A DNA stretch of 64,000 nt from Syntrophus gentianae. Its GTDB lineage: Bacteria > Desulfobacterota > Syntrophia > Syntrophales > Syntrophaceae. Below, one piece after another: positions 35,526 to 45,196 of this stretch. Under the pieces are notes generated by a model. It worked only from the letters and a program-made list of their open reading frames with translations, made no database searches and was not told the DNA's origin. The DNA lies in contig NZ_FOBS01000003.1 of assembly GCF_900109885.1 (NCBI RefSeq), positions 62,001 through 126,000 on the forward strand. Direction: 5' to 3'. The translations under genes were made by a program, and so were the position numbers. The stretch's first letter is position 1, and each line of letters starts with the position of its first letter.

Positions 35526-36737
35526 ATGGATCTTACTGAAATTCTTGAAACGTACGGTGAACAGGTGGCCCGGCAATGGGCGGAGCGTCTTCATGACGAG
35601 GTCAGCAACGGTTACGCCAGCCGCCCTTTCGACGAGCTTTTGGCCACCACATCGCAGGCCAGCGAGGCGAATTTTGCCGCGATCGCTCACGGGGACTTCT
35701 CGAAAATAGACGCCTTTATCGTCAAGGTCTGCAAGCTGCGGCTGGAAGGCGGCTTTTCTCTTTCGGAAGTCCAGAAGGCCTTTGAGATGTATCGGACGAT
35801 CCTGGTTCCGATCCTTCTAAAGGAATTGAAAGACGAAGACCTGCTCGACGCTCTGTTGAGTCTCAATTCCTGTCTGAGCCGTACCATTTTCGCGTTCAGC
35901 GATTACTTCCTGAATATGGCCAACGCCAGATTGATTGAAAAGCAGAAGAAACTCGACGAAGATCTCAAGGCGGCTGCCGGGATTCAGCAGTGCCTGTTGC
36001 CGCAGAAAGAGGAGAAACGGCCGAAGGTTGAAAATCTGGAGATCGAGTGGAAATTTACGCCTTCCGAAACGATCGGGGGCGATATCTTCAACGTGATCCA
36101 CCTCGATGGGGATCACCTCGGGTTTTACATGATCGACGTCAGCGGGCATGGGGTCCCCCCCGCCCTGGTGACTTTTTCCATTTCCCAGACCCTCCAGCCC
36201 CAGATGGGCTACACCGTTCGGAAAAAACCGGGCTTCTCTCCCGATTATGAAATTGTGCCGCCGGGGGAGGTTCTGCAAGCCCTGGATACGGAATATCCCT
36301 GGGAGCGCTTCGAGAAGTTTCTAACGGTCATCTATCTCATTGTTGATGTCCGCCATGGCCGTTTGATCTACAGCAACGCCGCCCATCCCCCGCCCATACT
36401 GCTCCATGTCGATGGAACCTTTGAGCTGCTGGAAAAGGGAGGAACCATCATCGGCCTGGGGGGAATCCTGCCTTTTGAAGAGGAGGAGAAGGCGATTTCG
36501 GCGGGAGACAAGATCCTGCTTTATACGGATGGAGTGTTTGAATTTTCGGACAGCAAAGGGGAGTTGTTCGGGGAGAAGCGGTTTCATGCCCTGGTGAAAA
36601 GCCTGCACGGGCTGCGCATCGGCGCCATCCTGGATGGGATTGTCCAGGGCATTGAGAATTTTGCTCAGGGAGAAAAACTTCAGGATGATGTGAGTCTCCT
36701 GGGAATTGAATTCAAGAAACGGGATCAGGACGGCTGA
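35526..36737 (+). CDS. RsbU/SpoIIE-type PP2C phosphatase with RsbRD-like N-terminus
   Basis: 403 residues from ATG 35526 (AGGA 9 nt upstream; the TTG at 35517 would add three residues). The N-terminal 130 residues are helical and resemble the RsbRD/RsbR N-terminal domain; a coiled-coil linker (about 135-160) leads to the PP2C-like domain. Metal-binding aspartates are in GGDIFN, DVSGHG and LLYTDGV, and the end has DDVSLL. Relatives dephosphorylate anti-sigma-factor antagonists. No partner switch proteins are nearby. Confidence 0.88.
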   Translation: MDLTEILETYGEQVARQWAERLHDEVSNGYASRPFDELLATTSQASEANFAAIAHGDFSKIDAFIVKVCKLRLEGGFSLSEVQKAFEMYRTILVPILLKELKDEDLLDALLSLNSCLSRTIFAFSDYFLNMANARLIEKQKKLDEDLKAAAGIQQCLLPQKEEKRPKVENLEIEWKFTPSETIGGDIFNVIHLDGDHLGFYMIDVSGHGVPPALVTFSISQTLQPQMGYTVRKKPGFSPDYEIVPPGEVLQALDTEYPWERFEKFLTVIYLIVDVRHGRLIYSNAAHPPPILLHVDGTFELLEKGGTIIGLGGILPFEEEEKAISAGDKILLYTDGVFEFSDSKGELFGEKRFHALVKSLHGLRIGAILDGIVQGIENFAQGEKLQDDVSLLGIEFKKRDQDG

Positions 36738-36768
36738 AAAAGCCTCGATTCAGTGATTGCTCCCCTTT

Positions 36769-38067
36769 TCATGGCATCAGCCGGGAACGGATTGTGCGGA
36801 TGAGATTTTCCAACACCTCATCGGGGCAGCGGCTCATGTCAATGCTCTCGCCTCGGATATAAGGGGTCAGAATTCCGTAGAGGTCTTCGGGAAGCCCTCC
36901 ATATTGACCGAGAAAGGACGAAAGCCGCGAATGAAAACTGAAGATCCGTTTATCCCGCTCCGAGATGTCCAGGTAGTCGTCGATGATCTTCAGGAGCCGG
37001 TTCCGGTCATCGGGGAGCTTCCCATATAAGTCCAGGAGATTGGAGGCGCTGTCGCTCAAGAGTTCCGTCTCTGCCTCGATCCAACTGATCAGGGATCTCA
37101 GCTCCCTGACGACCTGCTCTTCCGGACACTCCACAAACTCACCGTCTTTTAGGGCCTTTTCCAGGGGCGTCTGGGAAAAAATCTCCAGCGTCCGGAGCCG
37201 GACAAAATCCGGGGCGATGGCGTTGATGACCCGGGCCGTTTCCAGGGCATGTTCCTCCGAGAGCCCCGCCCCGCCGAGGCCGGGCATGATGTAGATCGAG
37301 CAGGAAAGCCCGGCTTCTTTGATCTTCAGGCAGCCCTCGATATGTTCCGCACTGCTTTCCCCTTTGTTCACGAAAGCCAGGACCTTGTCGCTTCCGCTTT
37401 CCAGGCCGAAATGCACCCGGTTCAATCCGGCTGCGGCCATTGCCTGCAGATCGGTGAGACTCCGCTGTCGCGCGGCTGTTCTTGTCCTTCCGTAAACGGT
37501 AAAACGCTCAAGAGTGGGGAACCGGGATCTTATTTCGCCCAGCACCGCGGTTAGAAATTCCGGTTTCAGGATCAGCCCGTCCGCATCGCCCAGAAAACAG
37601 GTTTTCCCGCCGGCCAGGCGCCAGGTCAACAGATGGGCGAGACTGTCCTCAAGGGAAGGCTGATCATTGAACCAGGAGAAAAACCACGCCAGCCGCGGAT
37701 CGACATCGGCAGGAAGCTCGGCGGCGGCCTCGTGGAGCTGGACTTCAGGGATGGTCTTTTTCCGGGTGCGGAGAATTTCGTCGGCAAGGCCGGGCAGTCT
37801 GCCGTAATCAGCCCGGGTATATCGGGGAATGCCGATTCCCCGCGCCAGCATCAGATCATCCAGGGCCTTCGCCCTTTCAATGTCTCTTTTGACTTCATCG
37901 AGAGATCGCCGGGAAAAGACGGCGCCCATTTTATAGACGGGGCAGAACTTACACCTGTTCCAGTAGCAGTTGCGGGTCAGTCGAAAGGTCAGACTGCTGT
38001 TTTCCGTAGGAGGCCGAATCGTACAGATTTCAAAGGGCTCCAGGCTGCTTGAATCCATCCCGGTCAT
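36769..38067 (-). CDS. Radical SAM protein of unknown substrate
   Basis: 432 residues. The iron-sulphur motif is CX4CX2C (CYWNRCKFCPVY, about 34-45), a variant known in one B12-independent radical SAM group (TRNCxWNRCxFCPVY). RVHFGLESGSDKVL and IYIMPGLGG mark the barrel. The C-terminal 130 residues are helical. Substrate unknown. ATG 38067 has GGAGG 9 nt upstream. It follows the DAHP synthase on the same strand by 59 bp. Confidence 0.85.
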   Translation of the reverse strand: MTGMDSSSLEPFEICTIRPPTENSSLTFRLTRNCYWNRCKFCPVYKMGAVFSRRSLDEVKRDIERAKALDDLMLARGIGIPRYTRADYGRLPGLADEILRTRKKTIPEVQLHEAAAELPADVDPRLAWFFSWFNDQPSLEDSLAHLLTWRLAGGKTCFLGDADGLILKPEFLTAVLGEIRSRFPTLERFTVYGRTRTAARQRSLTDLQAMAAAGLNRVHFGLESGSDKVLAFVNKGESSAEHIEGCLKIKEAGLSCSIYIMPGLGGAGLSEEHALETARVINAIAPDFVRLRTLEIFSQTPLEKALKDGEFVECPEEQVVRELRSLISWIEAETELLSDSASNLLDLYGKLPDDRNRLLKIIDDYLDISERDKRIFSFHSRLSSFLGQYGGLPEDLYGILTPYIRGESIDMSRCPDEVLENLIRTIRSRLMP

Positions 38068-38126
38068 AAAATCAAACCTCCGCTTCTTTCATCGCCGGAT
38101 TGCTTCCATCGTTTAAGCTGTGGCGG

Positions 38127-39482
38127 TCAAGGCTCATGGTCCGCAAGAAGGAGTTCGGCAAGTTCAAAGGCGAGTTCCACGCTCTGCTCCGCGTTGAGGC
38201 GGGGGTCGCAGTTGGTCTGATAGTTCAGGCGCAGGTCGTGGTCCAGAAGTTGCCGGCTGCCGCCGGTACATTCCGTCACACTCTCCCCGGTCAATTCCAG
38301 GTGAACCCCGCCGGCATTGCTCCCCTCGGCTGAGGAAATCCGGTAGAAGGTACGGATTTCGTTCAAAATGTCATCGAAATTGCGCGTTTTCTGTCCGAAA
38401 TCGTTCTGGTAGGTGTTGCCGTGCATCGGGTCGCAACTCCAGATGACCTTGAACCCTTCCCTTCCGAGCTCTCTGACCAGGGGCGGCAGGCAGGTTTCGA
38501 TCCTCTCCGTGCCGAACCGGGTGATCAGGGTGAGACGGCCCGGTTCATTGACCGGGTTGAGTTTTATAACGAGCCGCTTGATGTCGTCAATGTCGTAGTC
38601 CGGGCCGATTTTAACGCCGAGGGGATTATGGACCCCCCGAAGGAATTCCACGTGGGCGCCGTCGAGCTGCCGGGTCCGGTCGCCGATCCAGAGCATATGG
38701 GCGCTGCAGTCGTACCAGTCCCCAGTTGTCGAATCCTGCCGGGTCAGCGCCTCTTCGTAATCCAGGAGCAGGGCTTCATGGGAAGTGTAGAGGGTCGCCT
38801 GATTCAGCTGGGGGGTATTGGTGTCGAAGCCGATGGCGGTCATGAAGCTGATGGTCTTTCTGATCTGCCGGGCGAGTTCCTCGTACTTCTGACTGGCTGG
38901 GAGCAGATTCAGGGATTGCCGATGCCAGGACTGGACGGAATCGAGGGCCGCATACCCCCCGCGGGTGAAGGCCCGCACGAGGTTCAGAGTGGCGGAGGCC
39001 CGGTAATACCCCTCCAGCATTCGCCGCGGGTCCGGGGTCCTGGCCTCTCTTGTCGGGTCTGGGCTGTTCACCATATCTCCCCGGTAGCTCGGGATCTCCT
39101 CGCCGTTGACCATCTCTGTGTCTGAAGAGCGGGGCTTGGCATACTGACCGGCGAACCTCCCGATCTTGATGACCCGTTTCTCGCCGGCATAGGTAAGGAT
39201 CACGGACATCTGGAGGATGACCTTCAGCAGTTCCCGGATGTCCGGCCCGGTGCAGCGGGAAAAATCCTCGGAACAGTCGCCGCATTGCAATACGAAGGCC
39301 CTGCCTTCCGCCGCCTCGGCCAGCTGTCCCCGCAAGGTCCGGCTCTCCCCGGCAAAAACAAGGGGCGGAAGTTTCGACAGTTCCCCCAGTGTCTCGTCGC
39401 GGACAGCGGCATCCGGCCAGACCGGCTGCTGTCTTGCCGGAAACGCCCGCCAACCGGATTTTGTCCATCCCTCGTGCTTCAT
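38127..39482 (-). CDS. Class II (plant/microbial type) DAHP synthase
   Basis: 451 residues. LQCGDCSEDF (Cys metal ligand), IGRFAGQYAKPRS, SHEALLLDYE and CDPMHGNTY mark the class II 3-deoxy-D-arabino-heptulosonate 7-phosphate synthase, the first step of aromatic amino acid synthesis. The length matches the family. Transcription probably begins within the 480-bp region upstream, which contains a hairpin. Confidence 0.93.
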   Translation of the reverse strand: MKHEGWTKSGWRAFPARQQPVWPDAAVRDETLGELSKLPPLVFAGESRTLRGQLAEAAEGRAFVLQCGDCSEDFSRCTGPDIRELLKVILQMSVILTYAGEKRVIKIGRFAGQYAKPRSSDTEMVNGEEIPSYRGDMVNSPDPTREARTPDPRRMLEGYYRASATLNLVRAFTRGGYAALDSVQSWHRQSLNLLPASQKYEELARQIRKTISFMTAIGFDTNTPQLNQATLYTSHEALLLDYEEALTRQDSTTGDWYDCSAHMLWIGDRTRQLDGAHVEFLRGVHNPLGVKIGPDYDIDDIKRLVIKLNPVNEPGRLTLITRFGTERIETCLPPLVRELGREGFKVIWSCDPMHGNTYQNDFGQKTRNFDDILNEIRTFYRISSAEGSNAGGVHLELTGESVTECTGGSRQLLDHDLRLNYQTNCDPRLNAEQSVELAFELAELLLADHEP

Positions 39483-39548
39483 ACGCTACCCTTTCTTCAG
39501 AAAAGATCGGCTCTGACTGCCGATGAGATCCACCCTCCAAAGTGACTG

Positions 39549-39592
39549 ACGGATGCCTGCCACAGCCTGGCGCTCGGCTGCAAGACATCCGT
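39549..39592 (-). promoter_or_regulatory. Structured leader hairpin ahead of DAHP synthase
   Basis: ACGGATG (39549-39555) and CATCCGT (39586-39592) are perfect complements, with an inner AGCC/GGCT pair, making a 44-nt two-tier hairpin 67 bp before the gene. No T-run follows, so it is not a simple terminator. Further upstream on the minus strand TTGACA, 17 bp, AAGAAT could be a promoter (about 39684-39712). Function unknown; regulation of aromatic synthesis is an obvious thought but unproven. I saw no Trp- or Phe-rich leader peptide. Confidence 0.4.
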
Positions 39593-39913
39593 TTCTTATG
39601 GTCCGGAAAGGTTGTAAAAGATTTGGCAAGGCGGCCTCCGTCATGGCTGAGGACTCACCAGACAGTCTATGATTCTGTGACGGGCAATTCTTCCCCTTTT
39701 TCCGGATACTGTCAAGGGCTATCGGTTGAGGATACGGCGCCTGCAAGCCCCTTTCTGCAGCGGTGCCGGCGCAGAGGCAGCATGAGTAACCTTCCAGGTT
39801 AAGGTCGTCTTGCAGGGGATGCTTTGTTTGGGGAAATGCTACTTTAGGATGATAACTACAAATCTATGCCGATGAAAAGCTGGCCAAGAGAATATTTGCA
39901 TTTGGAAAAAATG

Positions 39914-39944
39914 AAAAAGGCAGAGCCTGTTCGACCCTGCCTTT
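39914..39944 (-). terminator. Rho-independent terminator after the second PEP-CTERM gene
   Basis: Minus strand: AAAGGCAGGGTC, loop, GGCTCTGCCTTT, then T-rich. It lies 17 bp past the stop of the gene at 39962. Its arms nearly match those of the terminator at 20688-20718. Confidence 0.8.
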
Positions 39945-39961
39945 ACTTGCAGAAAGAGCTA

Positions 39962-40546
39962 TTATTTCTTGAATCTTCTCTTTATAGCCGCAAGACCGAT
40001 AAGGCCGGGGGCGAGAAGAAGAACGGAAGGAGGTACAGGAACGGGAGCTGCGTTGCTTACCAACCAGGCACTTCGATATCCATCCGTGCCACTCTCATAG
40101 TGAGAGTCGTCCCAAACGTCATGCACGGCTAATTTGCCGTCGTAGATGAAGTTGTAGTATCCAGCTATAGAATAATCGCCGATAACTCTTTCCCCTCCGG
40201 CCCCCACATCTGTCGTCACACCATCAAAAAGGTCGATCAGGATCTTGGTCGCCGCGGCACCCATGTCATTGTCGCTGGAATAAATATTGGCAGTGGTAAG
40301 AACCAGGCCTGTGGCATCGGACCACGTACTGGCAAGCTGATCCGCCGTTGCCAGTGCCCAGGTTCTGCCATTGTAGACAAAACCATTTTCAAAATCGGGG
40401 TAATAACCGAAAACAAGTCCAACATCCAGGTAATCAAGACCGAGTTTTGTATCGGTCGTATACGTTCCGTTGTCGATGATCGCTGCATTTGCCATTGAAC
40501 TAAAAGCAATGACAAGTGCTGCAATAGCTGTTATGCAGAGTTTCAT
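39962..40546 (-). CDS. PEP-CTERM-like exported protein
   Basis: 194 residues from ATG 40546 (GGGAGGGG just upstream; an ATG 45 bp earlier has none). There is a signal peptide (MKLCITAIAALVIAFSS ... ANA), a body rich in Asp, Tyr and Gly, and a C-terminal exosortase-type signal PVPVPPSVLLLAPGLIGLAA with the tail IKRRFKK. It shares sorting signal type and terminator with the gene at 20744-21463 but not the body. It should be exported and processed at the envelope. Confidence 0.85.
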   Translation of the reverse strand: MKLCITAIAALVIAFSSMANAAIIDNGTYTTDTKLGLDYLDVGLVFGYYPDFENGFVYNGRTWALATADQLASTWSDATGLVLTTANIYSSDNDMGAAATKILIDLFDGVTTDVGAGGERVIGDYSIAGYYNFIYDGKLAVHDVWDDSHYESGTDGYRSAWLVSNAAPVPVPPSVLLLAPGLIGLAAIKRRFKK

Positions 40547-40771
40547 AGCCCCCCTCCCTTTGTCTGTTGTTTTACACCTCAACTTCTTCATCTTCGACCC
40601 TCCCTTTCTAAAATTATGTCATGAAAATTTTGTCAAATCTTGCCTTTCAAAAAACCGGAAGTACAAAGATGAGACCTTCTAGTGTCTTAAAGTGACTCAA
40701 TATTAAAAAATAAACAATAGGGGAAATCAGGTATTTATTCTAAGAATTATCCTTAGGTGACTTTAGAGAAT

Positions 40772-41290
40772 TCATTTCATCACGATCACTGAAATGTCAT
40801 CAATCCAATATTGTTCTCCTGATGTAAAATTCTTGAGGGATACCCTGACCTTGAGGGTATGAACTCCAGCCGCCGGCACGACCCGGACGACGTTGGTGGA
40901 GGCGCTTACCCAGTTAGCCGGCAGGTTGCTGCCATCGGAGGTACAAAGGGCATTATCACTGGTTGAAGGGGGAGCAATCACGCCGTCGATCATGATATCC
41001 GTATCAACATATGTATAGTGATCGCTGCTCTTCACAGAGCACTCTGCGTTGAAGAGTACCACGACTCGCTGGTTTGCAGTGGTTGTCGTAAAGGTCAAAG
41101 TGGTCTTCGATCCATTGATAGGCAAATAATGCTTGGCAGAATCGGTGAACACTTTCTGGTTGACATTCGTAGAAGCTGCGAGAACGTCTGCTTTCGACTG
41201 GGTGGGGACAAAGATGATCATTGCCAGGGTAACCACCAGGGCAAGACCCACAAAAATTCTCCCGCCTGAGTTTTTCTTTTTTGAAGTCAT
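40772..41290 (-). CDS. Exported protein of unknown function
   Basis: 172 residues with an N-terminal signal peptide (about 12-34, ending SKA) and a beta-sandwich-like body rich in Thr, Ser and Val. The two cysteines (FNAECSV and ALCTSDG) could form a disulphide. GAHTLKVRV-like strands near the end recall carbohydrate-binding or jellyroll folds, but I cannot name a family. It faces away from the contractile injection cluster. Confidence 0.65.
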   Translation of the reverse strand: MTSKKKNSGGRIFVGLALVVTLAMIIFVPTQSKADVLAASTNVNQKVFTDSAKHYLPINGSKTTLTFTTTTANQRVVVLFNAECSVKSSDHYTYVDTDIMIDGVIAPPSTSDNALCTSDGSNLPANWVSASTNVVRVVPAAGVHTLKVRVSLKNFTSGEQYWIDDISVIVMK

Positions 41291-41889
41291 TATACTCCTC
41301 CGTTAGCCTTTTAAAATTCGGTTAAAAAGATTTAAAAACTCTCATTGCCTTATGTTCAAAGTCTGTTTTATAGAAGCGGTGGCTAATATTGCATAATGAT
41401 TAAACAATGTCAATAATCAGCATCCTCCAACAGGGATTCTGATATGAAATTGTGGATGCTGATCAAAATCAGGGGATGCAACATTTTAGGAGAGAAAAAA
41501 ATTGCGGAAAGACAGACGGGTCAGTCATAATATTAGAGCCTGTTCAATACTATTTATATAAATGATAATAGTAACTTATAGATTTAATAAGTCATGACCA
41601 CCTTTTCCGCTCCCCTGTTCCTTAACCCCAGGATTGAACTGGTAATTATATGTGGTTATTTCCGTATTTACATTGTGAATGTTTTAGCGCTATTTTTATT
41701 TCTCAGTAAGTTACCAAATTTTCCTTCCTTACACTTCCTTTGAAACGGCGGATATTGATTGTCTAGAGGTGAAATCAGCAACTTTTTGTTTGAGTGGAGG
41801 GAAGGGGTTAACAAGCAGGCGTATTGAAGAGGGAAAGCAACAGATATATGTTTTGCCGTACATACATTCTGAAGAAAGGAGTTTAAGCG
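41291..41889. other. AT-rich boundary region before the injection-system cluster
   Basis: About 600 bp without a believable gene, far richer in A and T than the cluster that follows. It must hold the promoters of the exported protein on the left and of the cluster on the right. A weak candidate for the latter is TTGAAG, 17 bp, TATGTT at about 41825-41853. No attachment-site repeat, tRNA or integrase was seen, so nothing marks this as a classical island edge. Confidence 0.45.
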
Positions 41890-43806
41890 ATGCCTACGTA
41901 TCTTCACCCGGGTGTATATGTGGAAGAAATCCCGAGTGGCTCCAAGCCGATCGAAGGGGTCAGTACGTCCACCGCGGCGTTTGTCGGCTTCACCACGAAG
42001 GGGCCGGTCGCCGAGCCGACGCTTCTGTTCAAATGGAGCGACTATGAGGAGCAGTTCGGCGGAATCCTCGATCTGGGGAAATTGGCCACGGGCGACCCCA
42101 TGGGGTTCGCGGTCTACAGCTTTTTTCAAAATGGAGGGACTGCAGCCTACATCGTGCGGGCCATCCTGGCGGGGAGCGCAGACACTGCTGAGGGATTCCT
42201 GGTCAATCCTGCCGATTCCACCCAGATCCTCCGCTTTTCGGCGGTGAATCCGGGGGAGTGGGGCAGCGAACTGCGGATCAGGTTCGAGGCCAAGACGGAT
42301 GCTCCAGGCTACTACACCCTGAAGGTCGGCGTCATGGACGGAAGCGAGTTCAAGGAGCGGGAGCGGTTCAGCGACCTCACCGTGGTCGACGACAGCGCCC
42401 CCGATTACATTGAGAGCAAGGTGAATGACGCCTCGACGCTGATCAACGTGGAGATGCAGGATGTCAGCCAGTACCTGCTGGGCGTGAGCATCAGCAGGGA
42501 TCTTGCAGCCGTTGCCGACTTCAGTGTTCTGAACAGCCGGACCATGACCGTCACTGTGGACGGGACCGCCCGGGCGGTGAACTTCGGCGCCAGCGAGTTC
42601 AGCGTCGCAAGCACCCTTGCCGATGTGGCGGGAAGTATCCAGACTCTGGTGCGGGGTTCCGTCGTAGCCAATCCGGCGGTGCGCGACTTCACCTGTGCCG
42701 TGGAAGGCAGCCAGCTTGTCCTCACTTCCGGCACCCGCCTCATCACCTCATCGGTGGTGGTGACCGGTCCCGGAGACGCCACCGATGCCTCGACGGTTCT
42801 GCTTCTGGGATTGGTCAACGAAGGCACCCAGCGGACCGGGCAGCAGTCCCTGGACGCGCTCCTTTCAGGAATCGCCGGCCAGGTTTCCCTTGCCGGGGGA
42901 ACCAATGGCAGTCTTCCTGATCAGGATGCCTACGACGACATCTTCGCCGCCTTCGAAAAGGTGCGTGACATCAGCATCCTCTGCCTGCCGGGCCAGACCT
43001 GGGACACCACCTCCGAGCAGGCAGTCATCGACGCCGCCGTGGCCCATGCCGAGAAGATGAAGAGCCGCATGGTCATCATCGATCCTCCCCAGGGGGTGGA
43101 GCTCAAGACCGAGAAGGCGGTCAACGACCTGGGATTCAAGCCCAAGACCTACTCGGTGGTCTACTACCCCTGGGTCAAGGTGGCCAACCCCTTCTACAGC
43201 GCCGAGAAAAATCCCGGTGTGCCGTCCACCCTTCTGGTGGCACCCAGCGGTCTCGCCGCCGGCATGTGGGCCAAGATCGACGGCCGCCGCGGCGTCTGGA
43301 AGGCCCCGGCGGGGGTCGAGACGTCGCTTCTGGGCGTGGCCGGCATTCAGTATCCGGTGGAAGACGGGGAGCAGGACTCCCTCAACCCCCTCGGCGTCAA
43401 CTGCCTGCGGAAGATGCCGGGATACGGGCCTGTGATCTGGGGTAGCCGCACCCTGGCCACCAAGGCCGATCCCGAGTGGCGCTACGTTCCCATCCGGCGC
43501 ACCGCCATCATGATCGAGCAGAGCATCTACAACGGCATCCAGTGGGCGGTCTTCGAGCCCAACAACCATAACCTCTGGGCCTCGCTACGGGCCAACATCG
43601 GGTCCTTCATGGACGGCCTCTTCCGGGCCGGGGCCTTCCAGGGGGAAAAGGCCAACGACGCCTACTTCGTCCGCTGCGGTCTGGGGGACACCATGAACCA
43701 GGGAGACATCGACCGGGGCCAGGTGATCGTCATCGTCGGTTTCGCCCCCTTGAAACCGGCCGAATTCGTCATTGTCCGCATCCAGCAGAAGGTTGCTGAA
43801 CAATAA
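41890..43806 (+). CDS. Contractile sheath protein (eCIS / phage-tail sheath family)
   Basis: 638 residues. The N-terminus YLHPGVYVEEIPSGSKPI with STSTAAFVGFT is the plain signature of contractile tail sheath proteins in eCIS/PVC/Afp and phage. The C-terminal third (QGVELKTEKAV to EFVIVRIQQKV) is the conserved handshake and core domain. Residues about 105-290 form a larger middle insertion. Only one sheath gene is present, whereas PVC and Afp have three. AAAGGAG is 8 nt before the ATG. It heads a tightly packed, one-directional set of genes running to the window end. Confidence 0.95.
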   Translation: MPTYLHPGVYVEEIPSGSKPIEGVSTSTAAFVGFTTKGPVAEPTLLFKWSDYEEQFGGILDLGKLATGDPMGFAVYSFFQNGGTAAYIVRAILAGSADTAEGFLVNPADSTQILRFSAVNPGEWGSELRIRFEAKTDAPGYYTLKVGVMDGSEFKERERFSDLTVVDDSAPDYIESKVNDASTLINVEMQDVSQYLLGVSISRDLAAVADFSVLNSRTMTVTVDGTARAVNFGASEFSVASTLADVAGSIQTLVRGSVVANPAVRDFTCAVEGSQLVLTSGTRLITSSVVVTGPGDATDASTVLLLGLVNEGTQRTGQQSLDALLSGIAGQVSLAGGTNGSLPDQDAYDDIFAAFEKVRDISILCLPGQTWDTTSEQAVIDAAVAHAEKMKSRMVIIDPPQGVELKTEKAVNDLGFKPKTYSVVYYPWVKVANPFYSAEKNPGVPSTLLVAPSGLAAGMWAKIDGRRGVWKAPAGVETSLLGVAGIQYPVEDGEQDSLNPLGVNCLRKMPGYGPVIWGSRTLATKADPEWRYVPIRRTAIMIEQSIYNGIQWAVFEPNNHNLWASLRANIGSFMDGLFRAGAFQGEKANDAYFVRCGLGDTMNQGDIDRGQVIVIVGFAPLKPAEFVIVRIQQKVAEQ

Positions 43807-43842
43807 TTTTCTTTTCAACAGCCGAATCAAAGGAGGCTTGTG

Positions 43843-44352
43843 ATGGCAGCACCGCTCTTTCCAGTCAACACACATCGGTACGATCCCTACCGCACCTTCA
43901 AGTTTCAGGTCGTCATCGACGGCAAGGTCGTGGCGGGTCTGAAGAAAATGGGAGCCCTTAAGAAGAAGACGACGCCGGTGAAGTGGCGCGCCTCCAACGA
44001 TCCGTCCCACGAGCGGGTCATGCCGGGAGGGACCAGCTACGATCCCGTGAACCTGGAGCAGGGCCTTACCCACGACCCGGTCTTCGAGAACTGGGCGAAC
44101 CTCGTCAACAACATCCAGGGGGATGCCGCCATGTCCCTGAAGAACTACCGCAAGGACATCATCATCAATGTCCTGAACCTCCAGGGGAAGGTGGCCATAT
44201 CCTACAAACTCTTCCGGGCCTGGGTCTCCGACTATCAGGCGCTGCCGGACCTCGATGCCGGGAACATGAATACCATCGGTATCCAGTCCATCACCCTTCA
44301 GCACGAGGGGTGGGAGCGGGATACCAGCGTTGCCGAGCCGGCTGAGGCATGA
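43843..44352 (+). CDS. Inner tube protein (gp19 / Hcp-like family)
   Basis: 169 residues from ATG 43843, with AAGGAGG 6 nt upstream (the GTG at 43840 is too close). The pattern PYRTFKFQVVIDGKVVAG, then RVMPGGTSYDPVNLEQG and a late IGIQSITLQHEGWERD is that of contractile tail tube proteins. Rings of it line the sheath and carry cargo. Its stop overlaps the next start. Confidence 0.93.
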   Translation: MAAPLFPVNTHRYDPYRTFKFQVVIDGKVVAGLKKMGALKKKTTPVKWRASNDPSHERVMPGGTSYDPVNLEQGLTHDPVFENWANLVNNIQGDAAMSLKNYRKDIIINVLNLQGKVAISYKLFRAWVSDYQALPDLDAGNMNTIGIQSITLQHEGWERDTSVAEPAEA

Positions 44353-45185
44353 TGCGGCTCCCCGGTGGAATTCTCCGCGATGGCGCCCGGCGCCGGGATT
44401 TTGCCTTCCGCCCCTTGACCGGTGAGGTGGAACTGGCCCTGGCCGAGGCAGCCGAGGAAGGCTCTTCCCTGCCGACCAGGGTGACGAAGGCCCTGGCCGC
44501 CGCCTTGGAGCACATAGGGGGGGACACCCCCTTGCCGGCCACCGTGGCAGCACTCTCCGTGGGCGACCGCCAGTTCCTCATGGCAAGGCTTGCCGTGGGG
44601 TTCGGCCTGGGGGAAGACTGGTTTACGGCCCGTTGCGGCAAGTGCGGCGAACAGTTCGATTTCGCCGTTGACTATCGGAATCTGCCGGTGAAGGAGGCGG
44701 GGGAGGGGTATCCCTTTGCCGGGGTAGAGACGAGTCTCGGACGATGCAATTTCCGCGTTCCCACCGGGGCAGATCAGGAAATCCTGGCGGGCCTTGACGA
44801 CGATAGCGAACCCATCCGGTGTCTTGTGAAATGCTGCCTGGTAGCACTTTCCGGACGACGGGTGGAAGATAACCCATCGCATGGCGACATGGTGGAGGCA
44901 TTTGCCCCGGGCGATATAGCCAGGATCGAGGCGGCCCTGGAGGAAGCGGCGCCGGAGATGGCCGTGTCGGTGCAGGCCCCCTGTCCCGTCTGCGGCACAC
45001 CCCACGAGATCGATGTGGATCCCTACCGGATTCTATATAACCGGCTCGGCGGGGGGCTTCTCCGGGAAGTCCATATCCTCGCTTCCACCTACCACTGGAG
45101 TGAAGCGGAAATCCTGGCGCTTCCCCTGCACCGGCGCCGGCGCTACCTTGATCTGATCGACGAGGCGCGGGGAATAACGCGTTAG
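44349..45185 (+). CDS. T4-type baseplate protein with zinc knuckle
   Basis: 278 residues. Two CxxC pairs (CGKCGEQ about 96-99 and CPVCGTP about 217-220) probably bind one Zn2+. The C-terminus LREVHILASTYHWSEAEILALPLHRRRRYL matches the T4 baseplate (gp26/gp28-like) protein family, split here by me into shorter pieces: LREVHILASTYHWSEAEI and LALPLHRRRRYLDLI. Such genes lie right after the tube in many eCIS and Mu-type loci. Likely a baseplate assembly factor. Confidence 0.8.
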   Translation: MMRLPGGILRDGARRRDFAFRPLTGEVELALAEAAEEGSSLPTRVTKALAAALEHIGGDTPLPATVAALSVGDRQFLMARLAVGFGLGEDWFTARCGKCGEQFDFAVDYRNLPVKEAGEGYPFAGVETSLGRCNFRVPTGADQEILAGLDDDSEPIRCLVKCCLVALSGRRVEDNPSHGDMVEAFAPGDIARIEAALEEAAPEMAVSVQAPCPVCGTPHEIDVDPYRILYNRLGGGLLREVHILASTYHWSEAEILALPLHRRRRYLDLIDEARGITR

Positions 45186-45196
45186 GGCAGAGGAAC

